Shown: piece after piece, positions 12,851 to 22,785 of the stretch
How positions within the stretch are numbered: the stretch's first letter is position 1
Layout: every line of letters starts with the position of its first letter
NCBI RefSeq assembly: GCF_003002815.1
Contig: NZ_PVTF01000009.1
Location: 434,001 to 498,000 of the forward strand
Length of the DNA: 64,000 nucleotides
Direction: 5' to 3'
DNA from: Umezawaea tangerina
Lineage (GTDB): Bacteria > Actinomycetota > Actinomycetes > Mycobacteriales > Pseudonocardiaceae
The notes under the pieces: generated by a model
The model's database searches: none
What the model saw: the letters and a program-made list of their open reading frames with translations, nothing else
Told to the model about the DNA's origin: nothing
Made by a program: the position numbers and the translations under genes

Positions 12851-12921
12851 GAGCGACGATTCTGCCCCAGCCGGACGGTCACCACCCCCGAACAGCGACT
12901 ACCCGAATCCAGGAGGACCTG

Positions 12922-13749
12922 ATGGACGACACGTCGACCGCCACCGCCACGACGCTCCGCGTGCCCGGCGCGGAGCTGCACCACGAGGTGCGGGGCAGTG
13001 GACCGCTGGTGCTGCTCGTGGGCGCGCCGATGGACGCCAGGTCGTTCGAGCCGCTGGCCGACCTGCTCGCCGTCGACCACACCGTGCTCACCACCGACCC
13101 GCGCGGCATCAACCGCAGCCCGGTGGACGACCCGGACCAGGACTCGACGCCGGAGATGCGCGCCGACGACCTCGCCCGGCTGCTGACCCACCTCGACGCC
13201 GGTCCGGCGGTCGCGCTCGGCTCCAGCGGCGGCGCGGTCAGCGTGCTCGCCCTGGCGGAGGCCAGGCCCGACCTGGTGCACACGGTCATCGCGCACGAGC
13301 CGCCGCTGCTGGAGCTGCTGGAGGACCGCGACGAGCTGCGCGCGGGCACCGAGGACATCATCGCCACCCACCTGTCCGGCGACCGCGTGGGCGCCATGCG
13401 GAAGTTCCTGGCGCAGGCGAACATCGCGATGCCGGAGGAGGTGTTCCAGATGGTGTTCGCGGGCGAGCGGTCCGCGCAGGACATCGCCGACGCCGACTAC
13501 CAGAACGCGCACATGATGCGGCCGACCATCGCCTGGCGGCCCGACCTCGACCTGCTGCGCTCCGGCGGGACCCGCGTGCTGGTCGGCATCGGCGAGGAGT
13601 CCGCGGGCCAGATCTGCGACCGCACCTCGCGGGCGCTCTGCGCGCTGCTGGGCGTCGAGCCGACCATGTTCCCCGGCGACCACATCGGCTTCGCGGGCGA
13701 CCCGGCCGCGTTCGAGACCCGGCTGCGCGCCGTGCTGAAGGAGGCGTGA
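12922..13749 (+). CDS. Alpha/beta hydrolase
   Basis: A cytoplasmic alpha/beta-hydrolase of 275 residues with unknown substrate. It has an oxyanion-region GAPMDARSFEPLAD, TTDPRGINRSP, the nucleophile elbow GSSGGAV (Ser), and a late GDHIGF supplying the histidine. The ATG at 12922 (MDDTSTATATTL) was chosen because AGGAGG sits five bases upstream; longer readings overlap the promoter region of the divergent sigma gene. The DinB-type gene follows after four bases, so the two form an operon. Confidence 0.9.
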   Translation: MDDTSTATATTLRVPGAELHHEVRGSGPLVLLVGAPMDARSFEPLADLLAVDHTVLTTDPRGINRSPVDDPDQDSTPEMRADDLARLLTHLDAGPAVALGSSGGAVSVLALAEARPDLVHTVIAHEPPLLELLEDRDELRAGTEDIIATHLSGDRVGAMRKFLAQANIAMPEEVFQMVFAGERSAQDIADADYQNAHMMRPTIAWRPDLDLLRSGGTRVLVGIGEESAGQICDRTSRALCALLGVEPTMFPGDHIGFAGDPAAFETRLRAVLKEA

Positions 13750-13753
13750 GCGG

Positions 13754-14326
13754 ATGAAGGCCGATCTGCACGAGTACCTGGTGAAGGCCCGCGAGGCGGT
13801 GGTGTGGAAGCTCGACGGGCTGTCCTCCTACGACGTCCGCCGCCCGCTGACGCCCACCGGCACCAACCTGCTGGGCCTGGTCAAGCACCTGACCACGGTC
13901 GAGGTCATCTACTTCGGGGTCGCCTTCGACCGGCTGCCCGAGCGGCCGCCGCCGTGGGTGGGCCGCGAGGCCGAGCCCAACGCCGACAAGTGGGCCGCGG
14001 CCGACGAGTCGCGGGAGTACCTCCTCGACACCTACCGGAGGGCCTGCCTGCACTCGGACGCCACCATCGAGGCGCTGGAGCCGGACGCGCCCGGCTTCGT
14101 CCCGTGGTGGCCGGAAGAGCACCGGCGGACCACTCTGCACCGGGTCCTGGTGCACGTGGTCGCCGAGTGCCACCGGCACACCGGGCACGCCGACGTCGTG
14201 CGCGAGCTCGTCGACGGGGAAGTCGGCGAGCAGCGCGAGGACCCGTTCATGCCGCCGGTGGACCGGGCCTGGTGGGCCGGGTACCGGGCCGCGCTGGAGC
14301 GGGTGGCGAAGGAGGCCTTGGCCTGA
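13754..14326 (+). CDS. DinB/DUF664 family protein
   Basis: A small four-helix-bundle protein (190 residues) of the DinB/DUF664 superfamily, which includes thiol-dependent transferases that use mycothiol or bacillithiol. Family landmarks are TNLLGLVKHLTTVEV near residue 40 (first metal-binding His) and ECHRHTGHADVVREL near 140 with the second pair of histidines. The enzyme activity is unproven. It sits four bases after the hydrolase gene. Mycothiol use would fit the presence of mshC 4 kb away, but that is inference. A bidirectional terminator follows. Confidence 0.88.
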   Translation: MKADLHEYLVKAREAVVWKLDGLSSYDVRRPLTPTGTNLLGLVKHLTTVEVIYFGVAFDRLPERPPPWVGREAEPNADKWAAADESREYLLDTYRRACLHSDATIEALEPDAPGFVPWWPEEHRRTTLHRVLVHVVAECHRHTGHADVVRELVDGEVGEQREDPFMPPVDRAWWAGYRAALERVAKEALA

Positions 14327-14331
14327 GCAGG

Positions 14332-14370
14332 CCGGTGGGCCACCCCGATCCCTGAGGGGTGGCCCACCGG
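14332..14370. terminator. Bidirectional terminator
   Basis: A perfect 15-bp inverted repeat (CCGGTGGGCCACCCC / GGGGTGGCCCACCGG) with a nine-base loop lies between the convergent DinB-type and S1 protease genes, so it can serve both. Confidence 0.85.
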
Positions 14371-14382
14371 TTCGCGACGGCG

Positions 14383-15510
14383 TCAGCCCGTGATGAGGCT
14401 GACCCCGTAGACGGACAGGATCTCGTTGACCGGCTGGAAGTAGGTCTCCCCGCCGGAGGTGCAGTCACCGGAGCCGCCTGACGTCACGCCCTGCGCCTCG
14501 GTACCGCTGACCCACGAGCCCCCGGAGTCGCCCGGCTCGGCGCACGCGTTGGTCAGCGTGAGACCGGAGACCGAGCCCTCCTGGTAGTTCACCGTCTGGT
14601 CCTTCGCCTGCACCGTGCCGCAGTGCCACCCCGTGGTGGAACCCGACCGGCACACCGACGCGCCCACGGCCGACTCGGTGGAGCCGGTGACCGTCACGTC
14701 GGCGTTGTCGTACCCGTTGACCTTCGGCGACGGCGTCCAGCCGCTGGTCGTCCTGACGTAGGAGTAGTCGTTGCCGGGGAACGACGAGCCCTCGAACGTG
14801 CCCATCGGCGTGCTGCCCGAGGTGACGGAGTCACCCGCGGACCCGCAGTGGCCCGCGGAGACGAACCCGCCGGACACGGCGAAGCCGATCGAGCACCGCG
14901 CCGCGTTGTCGATGAGGTAGGCGTCGCCGCCCACCACGTCGGCGTACAGCCTCGGCGACCGGTCGGTCTCCACGACCGAGACCGGACCCGCGGCCTTGGC
15001 GGTGTCGAGGAACTTCTGCGCCTCGGCGTCGACGGCGCCCTTCTTGACCGTGACGACGACGGCGTTGGCCTTGCCGTCGACGTACCAGCCCGTCACCGAA
15101 CCGGGCGCGCGGCCCGCCCGGTCGATCTTGTCCTTGGTCTCGGTCAACGTCGCCTCGGAGTGCGCGACGACCTTCGGCTCCGCACCGAGCGACTTGACGA
15201 CCCCGGCCTTGGCCGCGTCGGTGACCCCCACGACGAGCTTGCCGCTCGCCTGGTCGAACCACGCCCCGCCGAACGCGTCACCCGTGAACTGCACCACCGC
15301 CTTCTGCGTCGCCGCGGCCGTCCGCTCCTGCTCCAGACGCGCCTTGGCCTGGTCGGCGTCCAACCCGAGGTCGCGCTTGTAGGCGGCCAGCACCTCGCTG
15401 GACGGTCCCGAGGACGCCTGGTCGGCGTGCGCCAGTGCCGTTCCCGGTACCAGTGAGACCGCCGCGAGCACTGTGGCTCCGGCCACCCGCGCAACACTCG
15501 TGCGAATCAT
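14383..15510 (-). CDS. Secreted S1 (chymotrypsin-like) serine protease, streptogrisin type
   Basis: A 375-residue preproprotease. A signal peptide (MIRTSVARVAGATVLAAVSL, ending near ALAHA) is followed by a prosegment of about 150 residues of the alpha-lytic-protease type, which acts as a folding chaperone and is then removed. The mature domain starts near residue 195. The catalytic triad is His221 (SAGHCG), Asp248 (GNDYSYV) and Ser329 (GDSGGSW). Paired cysteines around the histidine and near the C-terminus are as in streptogrisins. The start ATG is preceded by GAGGAGAG. The gene is divergent from a secreted S8 protease across a 543-bp intergenic region, suggesting co-regulated extracellular protein degradation. 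Confidence 0.95.
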   Translation of the reverse strand: MIRTSVARVAGATVLAAVSLVPGTALAHADQASSGPSSEVLAAYKRDLGLDADQAKARLEQERTAAATQKAVVQFTGDAFGGAWFDQASGKLVVGVTDAAKAGVVKSLGAEPKVVAHSEATLTETKDKIDRAGRAPGSVTGWYVDGKANAVVVTVKKGAVDAEAQKFLDTAKAAGPVSVVETDRSPRLYADVVGGDAYLIDNAARCSIGFAVSGGFVSAGHCGSAGDSVTSGSTPMGTFEGSSFPGNDYSYVRTTSGWTPSPKVNGYDNADVTVTGSTESAVGASVCRSGSTTGWHCGTVQAKDQTVNYQEGSVSGLTLTNACAEPGDSGGSWVSGTEAQGVTSGGSGDCTSGGETYFQPVNEILSVYGVSLITG

Positions 15511-16053
15511 CCAGCTCTCCTCTTCCTCGCCTGCAGGGACACCCCCGAGGGGGCTAGCAGAACCGGAGCTGGGCCGAACGGCGCAACTTGGGAGGCGGGT
15601 GTAACGACCGCCGCCCGGACCGCGATGAGGAGATCGACCACGCTGCAACGTGGCCGCACGCACGACACGACATGAAGGCTCCGCGTCCCCAACGGCCCTG
15701 AACTGCCCGCCCCAGTTCCGGTGCTCCTGACGGGTGACGCTATGCAGGCGTGCCCGGAAAGAGTTAGGGCCGTCGGACGGTATCGACCCCACGGGTGGCT
15801 GAAGTAGTCGGGCACGCGCGTCCCCACTGAACGGGACCCCTAAACACGTGTCCGGTTTTCGCATGTCAACGGGTAATTGTCCGTTGCAAGGTTGCGACGA
15901 TCGGTGCTACTCCCCGGCGTGGAATGTCACGAATATCTTCTGTGACCGGTCGATCACAGCTTCACCCGTTCGCGCGAACGTCCCATCCCTGCAGCCCAGT
16001 CGGTCGGCGTCGCCGATCGGCAGGGCCACCTTGTCTTGAGGGAGACACCTGCA
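15511..16053. promoter_or_regulatory. Intergenic region between two divergent secreted-protease genes
   Basis: 543 bases without a credible gene. Short open frames here lack coding-like third-position bias. The part near 15840-15960 is relatively AT-rich and probably holds promoters for both proteases. I could not identify a confident -10/-35 pair or operator. Confidence 0.5.
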
Positions 16054-17865
16054 ATGGGAGACGCTCGGATCACCAGACGACTGGCCGGATTGGGCATGGC
16101 CGCCACCGCGGCGATCGCACTGGCCGTCACCGTCGCCTCACCCGCGTCGGCACAGGGCCAGATCCTCGGCGCGGACCGCGCCGACGCCGTCAAGGACAGC
16201 TACATCGTCACGCTCAAGGAGAGCGAGTCGCCGAGGGCCAAGTCCTCGGAGACCGCCGGGACCCTGACCCAGAAGTACGGTGGCCAGGTCCGCGCGGCGT
16301 TCAAGCACGCGATCAACGGCTTCTCCGCCACGATGTCCGCCGACCAGGCCCGCAAGCTCGCCGCGGACCCCCGTGTGGCCTACGTGCAGCAGGACGCGGT
16401 CGTCAAGCTGGCCGACACCCAGACGCCGACCCCCTCCTGGGGCCTCGACCGGATCGACCAGCAGAACCTGCCGCTGGACAACAGCTACAGCTACACCACG
16501 ACGGCGTCGAACGTGCACGCCTACATCATCGACACGGGTGTGCGCACCACGCACTCCACGTTCGGCGGCCGGGCGACGTGGGGCACCAACACCGCGGGTG
16601 ACGGCAACAACACCGACTGCAACGGCCACGGCACGCACGTGGCGGGCAACGTCGGCGGCTCCGAGTACGGCGTGGCGAAGGGCGTCTCCATCGTCGCCGT
16701 CAAGGTGCTCACCTGCGGCGGCTCCGGCACGACCGCCGGTGTCGTCGCCGGCATCGACTGGGTGACCGCGAACGCCATCAAGCCGGCCGTCGCCAACATG
16801 AGCCTCGGCGGCGGTGTCGACACCACCCTGGACAACGCCGTCGCGAACTCCATCGCCTCGGGCGTGACCTACGCGATCGCCTCGGGCAACTCCAGCGCCG
16901 ACGCGTGCAGCTTCTCCCCCGCCCGCGTGCCCACGGCCATCACCGTGAACGCGTCGACGCGCACCGACGCGCGCGCCTCGTTCTCGAACTACGGCACCTG
17001 CACCGACATCTTCGCGCCGGGCCAGGACATCACCTCGTCCTGGAACACCAACGACACCGCGACGAACACCATCAGCGGCACGTCGATGGCCACCCCGCAC
17101 GTGGCGGGCGCGGCCGCGCTGTACCTGGCGGCCAACCCGACGGCGTCCCCCGCCACCGTGTCCTCCGCCCTGGTCGCGGCCGCGACCAGCGACAAGATCA
17201 CCAGCCCCGGTACCGGGTCGCCGAACAAGCTGCTCTACACCGGTGGCGGCGGCACGCCCGGCACCCCCTCGGTAGCCAACCCCGGCTCCCAGGCCACCAC
17301 GGTCGGCACGGCCGTGAGCCTGCAGCTCACGGCGGTCAACGGCACCTCGCCCTACACCTGGACCGCCACCGGCCTCCCGGCCGGCCTGTCGATCAGCAGC
17401 TCGGGTCTGATCTCCGGCACGCCGACCACCGAGGGCACCTCCTCGGTGACGGTGACGGCGACCGACGCGGCGGCCAAGACGGCCTCGGCGACGTTCTCCT
17501 GGGTCGTCAACCCGGTCGGCGCGGACTGCCCGGCGGCCACCAACGGCACCGACGTGGCCATCCCGGACAACTCCGACGTGAGCAGCTCGATCGCGCTCAC
17601 CTGCTCGGGCACCGCGTCCTCGACCACCAAGGTCACGGTCGCCATCGTCCACACCTACATCGGTGACCTGATCGTCGACCTGGTCGCGCCGGACGGCTCC
17701 GTCTACAACCTGCACAACCGCAGCGGCGGCAGCACCGACAACATCAACCAGACCTACACGGTCAACGCTTCGAGCGAGGTCATCGCGGGTACCTGGAAGC
17801 TCAGGGTCCGCGACCAGGCGAGCCTGGACACGGGTCGCATCGACTCCTGGACGCTCGACGCCTGA
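16054..17865 (+). CDS. Secreted S8 subtilase (proteinase K type) with Ig-like and P/proprotein domains
   Basis: A 603-residue extracellular serine protease. A signal peptide ends near SPASAQ (residue 35). An inhibitor-I9 prodomain (YIVTLKES to [10 protein letters not shown]) is followed by the catalytic domain with Asp160 (YIIDTGVRT), His192 (NGHGTHVAG) and Ser344 ([11 protein letters not shown]). After residue 405 come an Ig-like/putative Ig domain ([32 protein letters not shown]) and a C-terminal P-domain ([20 protein letters not shown]) of the proprotein-convertase type. I chose ATG 16054 because GAGGGAG lies nine bases upstream. It probably has general nutritional proteolysis, possibly self-processing. 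A tandem pair of hairpins follows. Confidence 0.96.
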   Translation: MGDARITRRLAGLGMAATAAIALAVTVASPASAQGQILGADRADAVKDSYIVTLKESESPRAKSSETAGTLTQKYGGQVRAAFKHAINGFSATMSADQARKLAADPRVAYVQQDAVVKLADTQTPTPSWGLDRIDQQNLPLDNSYSYTTTASNVHAYIIDTGVRTTHSTFGGRATWGTNTAGDGNNTDCNGHGTHVAGNVGGSEYGVAKGVSIVAVKVLTCGGSGTTAGVVAGIDWVTANAIKPAVANMSLGGGVDTTLDNAVANSIASGVTYAIASGNSSADACSFSPARVPTAITVNASTRTDARASFSNYGTCTDIFAPGQDITSSWNTNDTATNTISGTSMATPHVAGAAALYLAANPTASPATVSSALVAAATSDKITSPGTGSPNKLLYTGGGGTPGTPSVANPGSQATTVGTAVSLQLTAVNGTSPYTWTATGLPAGLSISSSGLISGTPTTEGTSSVTVTATDAAAKTASATFSWVVNPVGADCPAATNGTDVAIPDNSDVSSSIALTCSGTASSTTKVTVAIVHTYIGDLIVDLVAPDGSVYNLHNRSGGSTDNINQTYTVNASSEVIAGTWKLRVRDQASLDTGRIDSWTLDA

Positions 17866-17889
17866 TAGCGGTCACCCCACCTGAACGAC

Positions 17890-17935
17890 CCGTCGGCGGA
17901 CCACCCCGCCCATCTCCGGGGTGACCCGCCGACGG
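17890..17935. terminator. Imperfect long hairpin after the S8 protease gene
   Basis: CCGTCGGCGG plus ACCACCCCG pairs with CGGGGTGAC plus CCGCCGACGG, with only two mismatches across 19 positions. It begins 25 bases after the S8 stop codon. Confidence 0.7.
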
Positions 17936-17953
17936 CCTCCCACACAGCACGGA

Positions 17954-17986
17954 GAAGGCCGTCCTGCTCAGCGCAGGACGGCCTTC
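17954..17986. terminator. Hairpin terminator before the mshC 3-prime end
   Basis: A perfect 14-bp stem (GAAGGCCGTCCTGC / GCAGGACGGCCTTC) with a five-base loop and a TT-containing 3-prime flank. It sits between the convergent S8 protease and mshC genes and can terminate both. Confidence 0.8.
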
Positions 17987-17998
17987 GTGCTGTTCTCC

Positions 17999-19237
17999 TC
18001 AGAGTTCCACGCCCAGCAGCGCGTCCACGGCGGTCCGCACGAGCGCCGGGGCCGAGTGGTCCGAGCCGCCGGCGGCCAGCGCGTCGGCGGCCCACGCGTC
18101 CACCGCGGCGAGCGCGCGCGGCGTGTCCAGGTCGTTGCCGAGGTGGTCGCGCAGCCGTGCGATGGTGTCCTCGGCGGACGGTCCCGCGACCAGCGCCGCG
18201 GCCGAACGCCAGCGGGCCAGCCGTTCCTGGGCCTGCGCCAGCAGCTCGTCGCTCCACGGCCGGTCGCTGCGGTAGTGCCCGGCGAACAGCGCGAGCCGGA
18301 CCGCGTTCGGGTCGACGTCGGTGGCCCGCAGCTTGGAGACGAAGACCAGGTTGCCCCTGGACTTGGACATCTTCTCCCCGTCGAGCCCGATCATGCCCGC
18401 GTGCACGTAGTGCCGGGCGAACGGGTGCTCGCCGGTCAGCGCCTCCGCGTGGGCGGAGCTGTACTCGTGGTGCGGGAAGATCAGGTCGGAGCCGCCGCCC
18501 TGCACGTCGAACGCGGTGCCGAGCCGGTTGAGCGCGATGGCGCTGCACTCGATGTGCCAGCCGGGACGGCCCGCGCCGAGGTCCGAGGGCCACGAGGGCT
18601 CGTCGGGGCGCGCCATGCGCCAGAGCAGCGCGTCGAGCGGGTGGCGCTTGCCGGGGCGGTCCGGGTCGCCGCCGCGCTCGGCGAAGAACCGCAGCATGGT
18701 CTCCTCGTCGTAGTTCGACTCGTAGCCGAACCGACCGGTGACGGCGTGGTCGAAGTACAGGTCGGGGTACTCGGCGTCGTCGACCCGGTAGGCCGAGCCG
18801 TCCGCGACGAGCTTGGCGATGGCCTCCACGATCTCCGGGATCGCCTCGACCGCGCCGACGTACTCGCGCGGCGGCACGACCCGGAGCGCTTCCATGTCCT
18901 CGCGGAACAGCGCGGTCTCGCGCATGCCCAGCACGACCCAGTCGTCCTGGTCGCGGGCGGCCCGCTCCAGCAGCGGGTCGTCGATGTCCGTGACGTTCTG
19001 CACGTAGTGCACGTCGTGGCCGTTGTCGAGCCACACCCGGTGGACGAGGTCGAAGGCGAGGTAGGTGGCCGCGTGCCCGAGGTGCGTCGCGTCGTACGGC
19101 GTGATGCCGCAGACGTACGACCTGGCGGTGGCGCCCGGCGCGGTGGGGCGGACCTCGCCCGTGGCCGTGTCGAACAACCGCAGGGGCCGAGGTTCGCCCG
19201 CTACCCGCGGCACAGGAATGGAAGACCAGGTCTGCAT
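17999..19237 (-). CDS. mshC: L-cysteine:1D-myo-inosityl 2-amino-2-deoxy-alpha-D-glucopyranoside ligase
   Basis: MshC makes an ATP-dependent amide bond between cysteine and GlcN-inositol, the third step of mycothiol synthesis. The 412-residue protein is a cysteinyl-tRNA synthetase paralogue. Zinc-binding Cys43 is in YVCGITPYD, the nucleotide-binding HLGH is at 52-55, and KMSKS is at 289-293. The cysteine-pocket WHIECS and [15 protein letters not shown] motifs are also present. Its length matches MshC rather than the longer CysS. It lies ten bases downstream of the MMPL gene on the same strand. Other actinobacteria keep mshC near metH and PAC2; here about 16 kb of accessory genes separate them. 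Confidence 0.96.
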   Translation of the reverse strand: MQTWSSIPVPRVAGEPRPLRLFDTATGEVRPTAPGATARSYVCGITPYDATHLGHAATYLAFDLVHRVWLDNGHDVHYVQNVTDIDDPLLERAARDQDDWVVLGMRETALFREDMEALRVVPPREYVGAVEAIPEIVEAIAKLVADGSAYRVDDAEYPDLYFDHAVTGRFGYESNYDEETMLRFFAERGGDPDRPGKRHPLDALLWRMARPDEPSWPSDLGAGRPGWHIECSAIALNRLGTAFDVQGGGSDLIFPHHEYSSAHAEALTGEHPFARHYVHAGMIGLDGEKMSKSRGNLVFVSKLRATDVDPNAVRLALFAGHYRSDRPWSDELLAQAQERLARWRSAAALVAGPSAEDTIARLRDHLGNDLDTPRALAAVDAWAADALAAGGSDHSAPALVRTAVDALLGVEL

Positions 19238-19247
19238 GCCTTCGACC

Positions 19248-21332
19248 CTAACCCGAGTGCTCGACCTCGGCGGACTTCTCGTCCACTGGGACGCTGGTCA
19301 CAGGCTTCCGGGCCAGCCGACTGGGCCACCAGACGGCCCGTCCGATGTCCACCGTGAGCGCGGGCACGAGCAGCGAGCGCACGACGAGGGTGTCGAGCAG
19401 GACGCCGAACGCGACCAGGAACGCGATCTGCGCGAGGAACAGGATGGGCAGCACGGCGAGGGCCGCGAACGTCGCGGCGAGCACCACGCCCGCCGAGGTG
19501 ATCACGCCACCGGTGACCGACAAGCCGATCAGGGTGCCCTCGCGGGTGCCGTGCCGCTGGGACTCCTCGCGCACCCTGGTCATCAGGAAGATGTTGTAGT
19601 CGATCCCCAGCGCCACCAGGAAGACGAACGCGAACAGCGGCACGCTCGGGTCCGCGCCGGGGAAGTCGAGCACGTGGTTGAACACCAGCGCCGACACGCC
19701 CAGCGTCGCGGCGAAGGACAGCACCACGGTCGCGATCAGCAGCAGCGGCGCCAGCAGCGCCCGCAGCAGCAGGGAGAGGATCAGGAAGATCACCAGCAGC
19801 ACCACCGGGATGATCACCCTCAGGTCGCGCTTCGCGGTGTCCTGCACGTCGACCTGGATCGCCGTCACACCACCGACGAGGGCTCCGCCGACCGGGTGCA
19901 GGTCGGTGCGGAGCTGCCGCAGCGCCGCCGTCGACTCCGCGCTGTCGGCCGGCGCCTTGAGCGTGGCGAGCAGCTCGACCCGCCCGTCGACCACCTTGTC
20001 ACCCGACGGGGCGACCTCCGCGACACCGGGCACCGCCTTGGCCTTGGTCACCGCCTCCTGCGCGGCGGCCTGGTCCACGATGATCACCGCGGGCGACCCG
20101 GTGCCGCCGTCGAAGTGCTTGGTCAGCACCTCCTGGCCGGTCACCGCCTCCACCGGGTTGAGGAAGAAGTCGGTCTGCGCCACGCCGTTCGCCTTGAGCT
20201 GCGGCACGAACGCGATCCCGACCAGCAGCACCAGCGTCGTCAGGATCCAGGTCGCACGGGCCCGTCGACCGACCAGCGCCGACACCCGCTGCCAGAGGCC
20301 GTTCTCCTTGTGCGGCACCGTGTCGAACTTCGGCCGGAACGGCCAGAACGCCGCGCGCCCCAGCAGCGCGAGCACCGCGGGCAGGAACGTCAGCGTCGCG
20401 ACCAGCGACGCCGCGATGCCGATGGCCGCCACCGGCCCGAGCCCCTGGTTCGACTTCAGGTCCGACAGCAGCAGGCACAGCAACCCGATGATCACCGTCC
20501 CGGCCGACGCCACGATCGGCTCCAACGACCTCTTCATGGCCGTCCGCAACGAGCTCCACCGGTCCTCGTGCCGGTGCAGCTCCTCCCGGAACCGCGCCAC
20601 CAGCAGCAGCGAGTAGTCCGTGGACGCACCGAACACCAGGATGAACAGGATCCCCTGGCTCTGCCCGTTCAACGTCAGCACGTCCTCCCGCGCCAACAGG
20701 TACACCGCGATCACCGCCAAGCACAACGCCAGCCCCGCGTTGAGGATCACCACCAGCGGCAGCAGCGGACTGCGGTAGACGACAAGCAGGATCAACGCCA
20801 CCACCACCGCCGTCACGAGCAGCAGCAGCCCGTCGATCCCCCCGAACGCGTTGGCGAAGTCCCCCAGGATCCCCGCGGGCCCCGTCACGTACACGGTGAG
20901 ACCGCCCGGCAACCCCTCGCGTACCGAACCGCGCAGCTTCTCGACGACCTCCGTGATCTCGGATCCGACGGGCTTGAGCGGCACGATCACCTGCGCCGCC
21001 TCACCGTCCTCGGCGGGCACGGGCCCCACCACCTTGCCGGACAGACCGTCGAACGACCCGAGCGCCTTGACCCGCTCCCCGATCGCCCCCAGGTCCTCCG
21101 GCGTCAGACCGCCCTCACGCTCGAACACGACCAGCGCGGGCAGCGACTCCTGGTCGGCGAACCGCTTCTGCCAGTCCGCCACCTCCGTGGCCTCCGCCGC
21201 CGCGGGCAGGAACGACGCGTTGTCGTTCTTCTGCACCTCCGACAACTTCCCCTGCAACGGCCCCCCAACACCGCCCACGGCCAGCCAGACGACAACCAGG
21301 AGCGCGGGCAGAGCCCAACGAAGCCACTTCAT
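19248..21332 (-). CDS. MMPL/RND family transporter
   Basis: An inner-membrane RND-superfamily transporter of 694 residues with twelve hydrophobic segments: one at the N-terminus ([17 protein letters not shown]), a periplasmic domain of about 150 residues, five membrane helices, a second large extracellular loop, and the rest. The two proton-relay regions are visible as [17 protein letters not shown] and [21 protein letters not shown] proteins in actinobacteria export lipids or polyketide-type compounds; the substrate here is unknown. It is first in a probable two-gene operon with mshC. I see no regulator next to it. The upstream region contains the second mini-hairpin array. Confidence 0.93.
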   Translation of the reverse strand: MKWLRWALPALLVVVWLAVGGVGGPLQGKLSEVQKNDNASFLPAAAEATEVADWQKRFADQESLPALVVFEREGGLTPEDLGAIGERVKALGSFDGLSGKVVGPVPAEDGEAAQVIVPLKPVGSEITEVVEKLRGSVREGLPGGLTVYVTGPAGILGDFANAFGGIDGLLLLVTAVVVALILLVVYRSPLLPLVVILNAGLALCLAVIAVYLLAREDVLTLNGQSQGILFILVFGASTDYSLLLVARFREELHRHEDRWSSLRTAMKRSLEPIVASAGTVIIGLLCLLLSDLKSNQGLGPVAAIGIAASLVATLTFLPAVLALLGRAAFWPFRPKFDTVPHKENGLWQRVSALVGRRARATWILTTLVLLVGIAFVPQLKANGVAQTDFFLNPVEAVTGQEVLTKHFDGGTGSPAVIIVDQAAAQEAVTKAKAVPGVAEVAPSGDKVVDGRVELLATLKAPADSAESTAALRQLRTDLHPVGGALVGGVTAIQVDVQDTAKRDLRVIIPVVLLVIFLILSLLLRALLAPLLLIATVVLSFAATLGVSALVFNHVLDFPGADPSVPLFAFVFLVALGIDYNIFLMTRVREESQRHGTREGTLIGLSVTGGVITSAGVVLAATFAALAVLPILFLAQIAFLVAFGVLLDTLVVRSLLVPALTVDIGRAVWWPSRLARKPVTSVPVDEKSAEVEHSG

Positions 21333-21436
21333 GGTGCAGAAGGCTAAATCGCCCTGATCAGCCCCGCCTGACGGACAAGGTCACATATCGGACAAGCCCA
21401 CCCACCTACCAACCCAGCCGAGCCCTCCACAATTGG

Positions 21437-21604
21437 GCGCAGCCCGCCAGCGCGCATCCGGCGCGGAGCGCCTGGGGCCTTGTCGGCGCCAGCCGATGCC
21501 TGAGTCAGGCGAAGCCTGATGCTTGGTCGGGCGAAGCCCGATGCCCTGTCCGACGCGCAGCGAGGATGCCTGGTCCGGCGCGGAGCGTCGGATGCTGGCG
21601 AAGC
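21437..21604. repeat. Array of GCGNAGC mini-hairpins, about 24-bp period (copy 2)
   Basis: This is the second copy of the repeat element at 2452. GCGNAGC cores start at 21437, 21463, 21509, 21531, 21555, 21580 and 21598, with one four-base-loop variant at 21486. The stems again co-vary (GGGC-GCA-GCCC, GGCGC-GGA-GCGCC, CAGGC-GAA-GCCTG, CGGGC-GAA-GCCCG, CTGGC-GAA-GCCAG). The 47 bases at 21434-21480 match 2574-2620 with two differences. The block lies in the 563-bp gap between the MMPL start and the band-7 gene. No gene is seen in that gap. Confidence 0.85.
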
Positions 21605-21641
21605 CAGACTTCCCCTCTGCCCCCGATCCACAGCGCCCTCC

Positions 21642-21696
21642 TGCCTGATCTTGCTTGTCAAGACAGCCCTATCGTCTTGACAAGCAAGATCAGGCA
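21642..21696. repeat. Long perfect hairpin closing repeat element copy 2
   Basis: Perfect 23-bp arms (21642-21664 and 21674-21696) enclose a nine-base loop, AGCCCTATC. The inner stem CTTGTCAAGAC/GTCTTGACAAG is identical to that of the hairpin at 2830-2892, and the loops share the pattern AGCYCYAYC. It lies 38 bases after the array. Confidence 0.85.
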
Positions 21697-21895
21697 TTGA
21701 GACAATCGCGCGCCGGGGGCTGGGCTTCGCGCGGGGTGGGCACGATGCAAGCAAGGGCCGGACTTCCCCAGGGGCGACAGGGCAAGCCCCGACCTCCCCA
21801 CAAATAACAGAGCAAACCCACACCCCACCACCAACCCCCTCACCCCACACCCCACCGGCGTACCCTCACGAGTAGCACCTGAGGAGATGATCCCC

Positions 21896-22717
21896 GTGAT
21901 CCTCGACATAGCACTCGGCGTCCTCGGACTCGCCGTCGTGGGGCTCGGGTCCAGCGCCCGTGTGATCAAGCAGTTCGAGCAGGGCATCGTCTTCCGGTTC
22001 GGTCGTGTGCGCGAGCACCTCCGCGGCCCCGGCCTCACCATGCTCCTCCCCGGCGTGGACCGCCTCAAGAAGGTCAACCTCCAGATCGTCACCCTGCCCA
22101 TCCCCGCCCAGGACGGCATCACCCGCGACAACGTGACGTTGCGCGTGGACGCGGTGGTGTACTTCAAGGTCGTCGACCCCGTGCGCGCGGTCGTGACCGT
22201 CGAGGACTACCGGTTCGCCATCCTCCAGGTGGCGCAGACCTCGTTGCGCTCCATCATCGGCAAGAGCGAGCTGGACGACCTCCTGTCCAACCGCGAGCGG
22301 TTGAACCAGGGCCTGGAGCTGATGATCGACACACCGGCGCTGAGCTGGGGCATCGACATCGACCGGGTCGAGATCAAGGACGTCGCGCTGCCCGAGGGCA
22401 TGAAGCGCTCGATGTCGCGGCAGGCCGAGGCCGAGCGCGAACGCCGGGCGCGCATCATCACCGCCGACGGCGAGCTGCAGGCGTCGTACAAGCTGTCCGA
22501 GGCCGCCGCGACGATGTCGGACACGCCCGCGGCGCTGCAACTGCGGCTGCTCCAGACCATCGTCGAGGTGGCCGCGGAGAAGAACTCGACGCTGGTGTTG
22601 CCGTTCCCCGTGGAATTGCTGCGGTTCCTGGAGAAGGGCTCCGACGCGCTCGACCGGCAGGCCGCGCAGGTCAAGTCATCTGAACCGAAGCCGGAGGAGG
22701 AACAACTCCCCGGCTGA
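21896..22717 (+). CDS. SPFH/band-7 (stomatin/slipin-like) membrane protein
   Basis: A membrane-anchored scaffold protein of about 273 residues. A short N-terminal hydrophobic segment ([16 protein letters not shown]) is followed by a complete band-7 domain ([43 protein letters not shown]). The coiled-coil helix [17 protein letters not shown] comes next, and then an acidic tail. Stomatin-type proteins organise membrane microdomains and often regulate partner proteases or channels. No NfeD partner gene is adjacent. GAGGAG touches the ATG at 21887 directly but lies nine bases before GTG 21896, so I use the GTG. Confidence 0.9.
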   Translation: MILDIALGVLGLAVVGLGSSARVIKQFEQGIVFRFGRVREHLRGPGLTMLLPGVDRLKKVNLQIVTLPIPAQDGITRDNVTLRVDAVVYFKVVDPVRAVVTVEDYRFAILQVAQTSLRSIIGKSELDDLLSNRERLNQGLELMIDTPALSWGIDIDRVEIKDVALPEGMKRSMSRQAEAERERRARIITADGELQASYKLSEAAATMSDTPAALQLRLLQTIVEVAAEKNSTLVLPFPVELLRFLEKGSDALDRQAAQVKSSEPKPEEEQLPG

Positions 22718-22723
22718 CCGATT

Positions 22724-22739
22724 GCCGGGGCCTCCCGGC
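22724..22739 (+). terminator. Short GC hairpin after the band-7 gene
   Basis: GCCGGG-GCCT-CCCGGC, seven bases after the band-7 stop codon. A weak terminator or a simple attenuating hairpin before ctaD. Confidence 0.5.
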
Positions 22740-22785
22740 GGGTGAAGCATGGACGCCGCTCACGTCCTGTGACGAGGGAGGCGGC

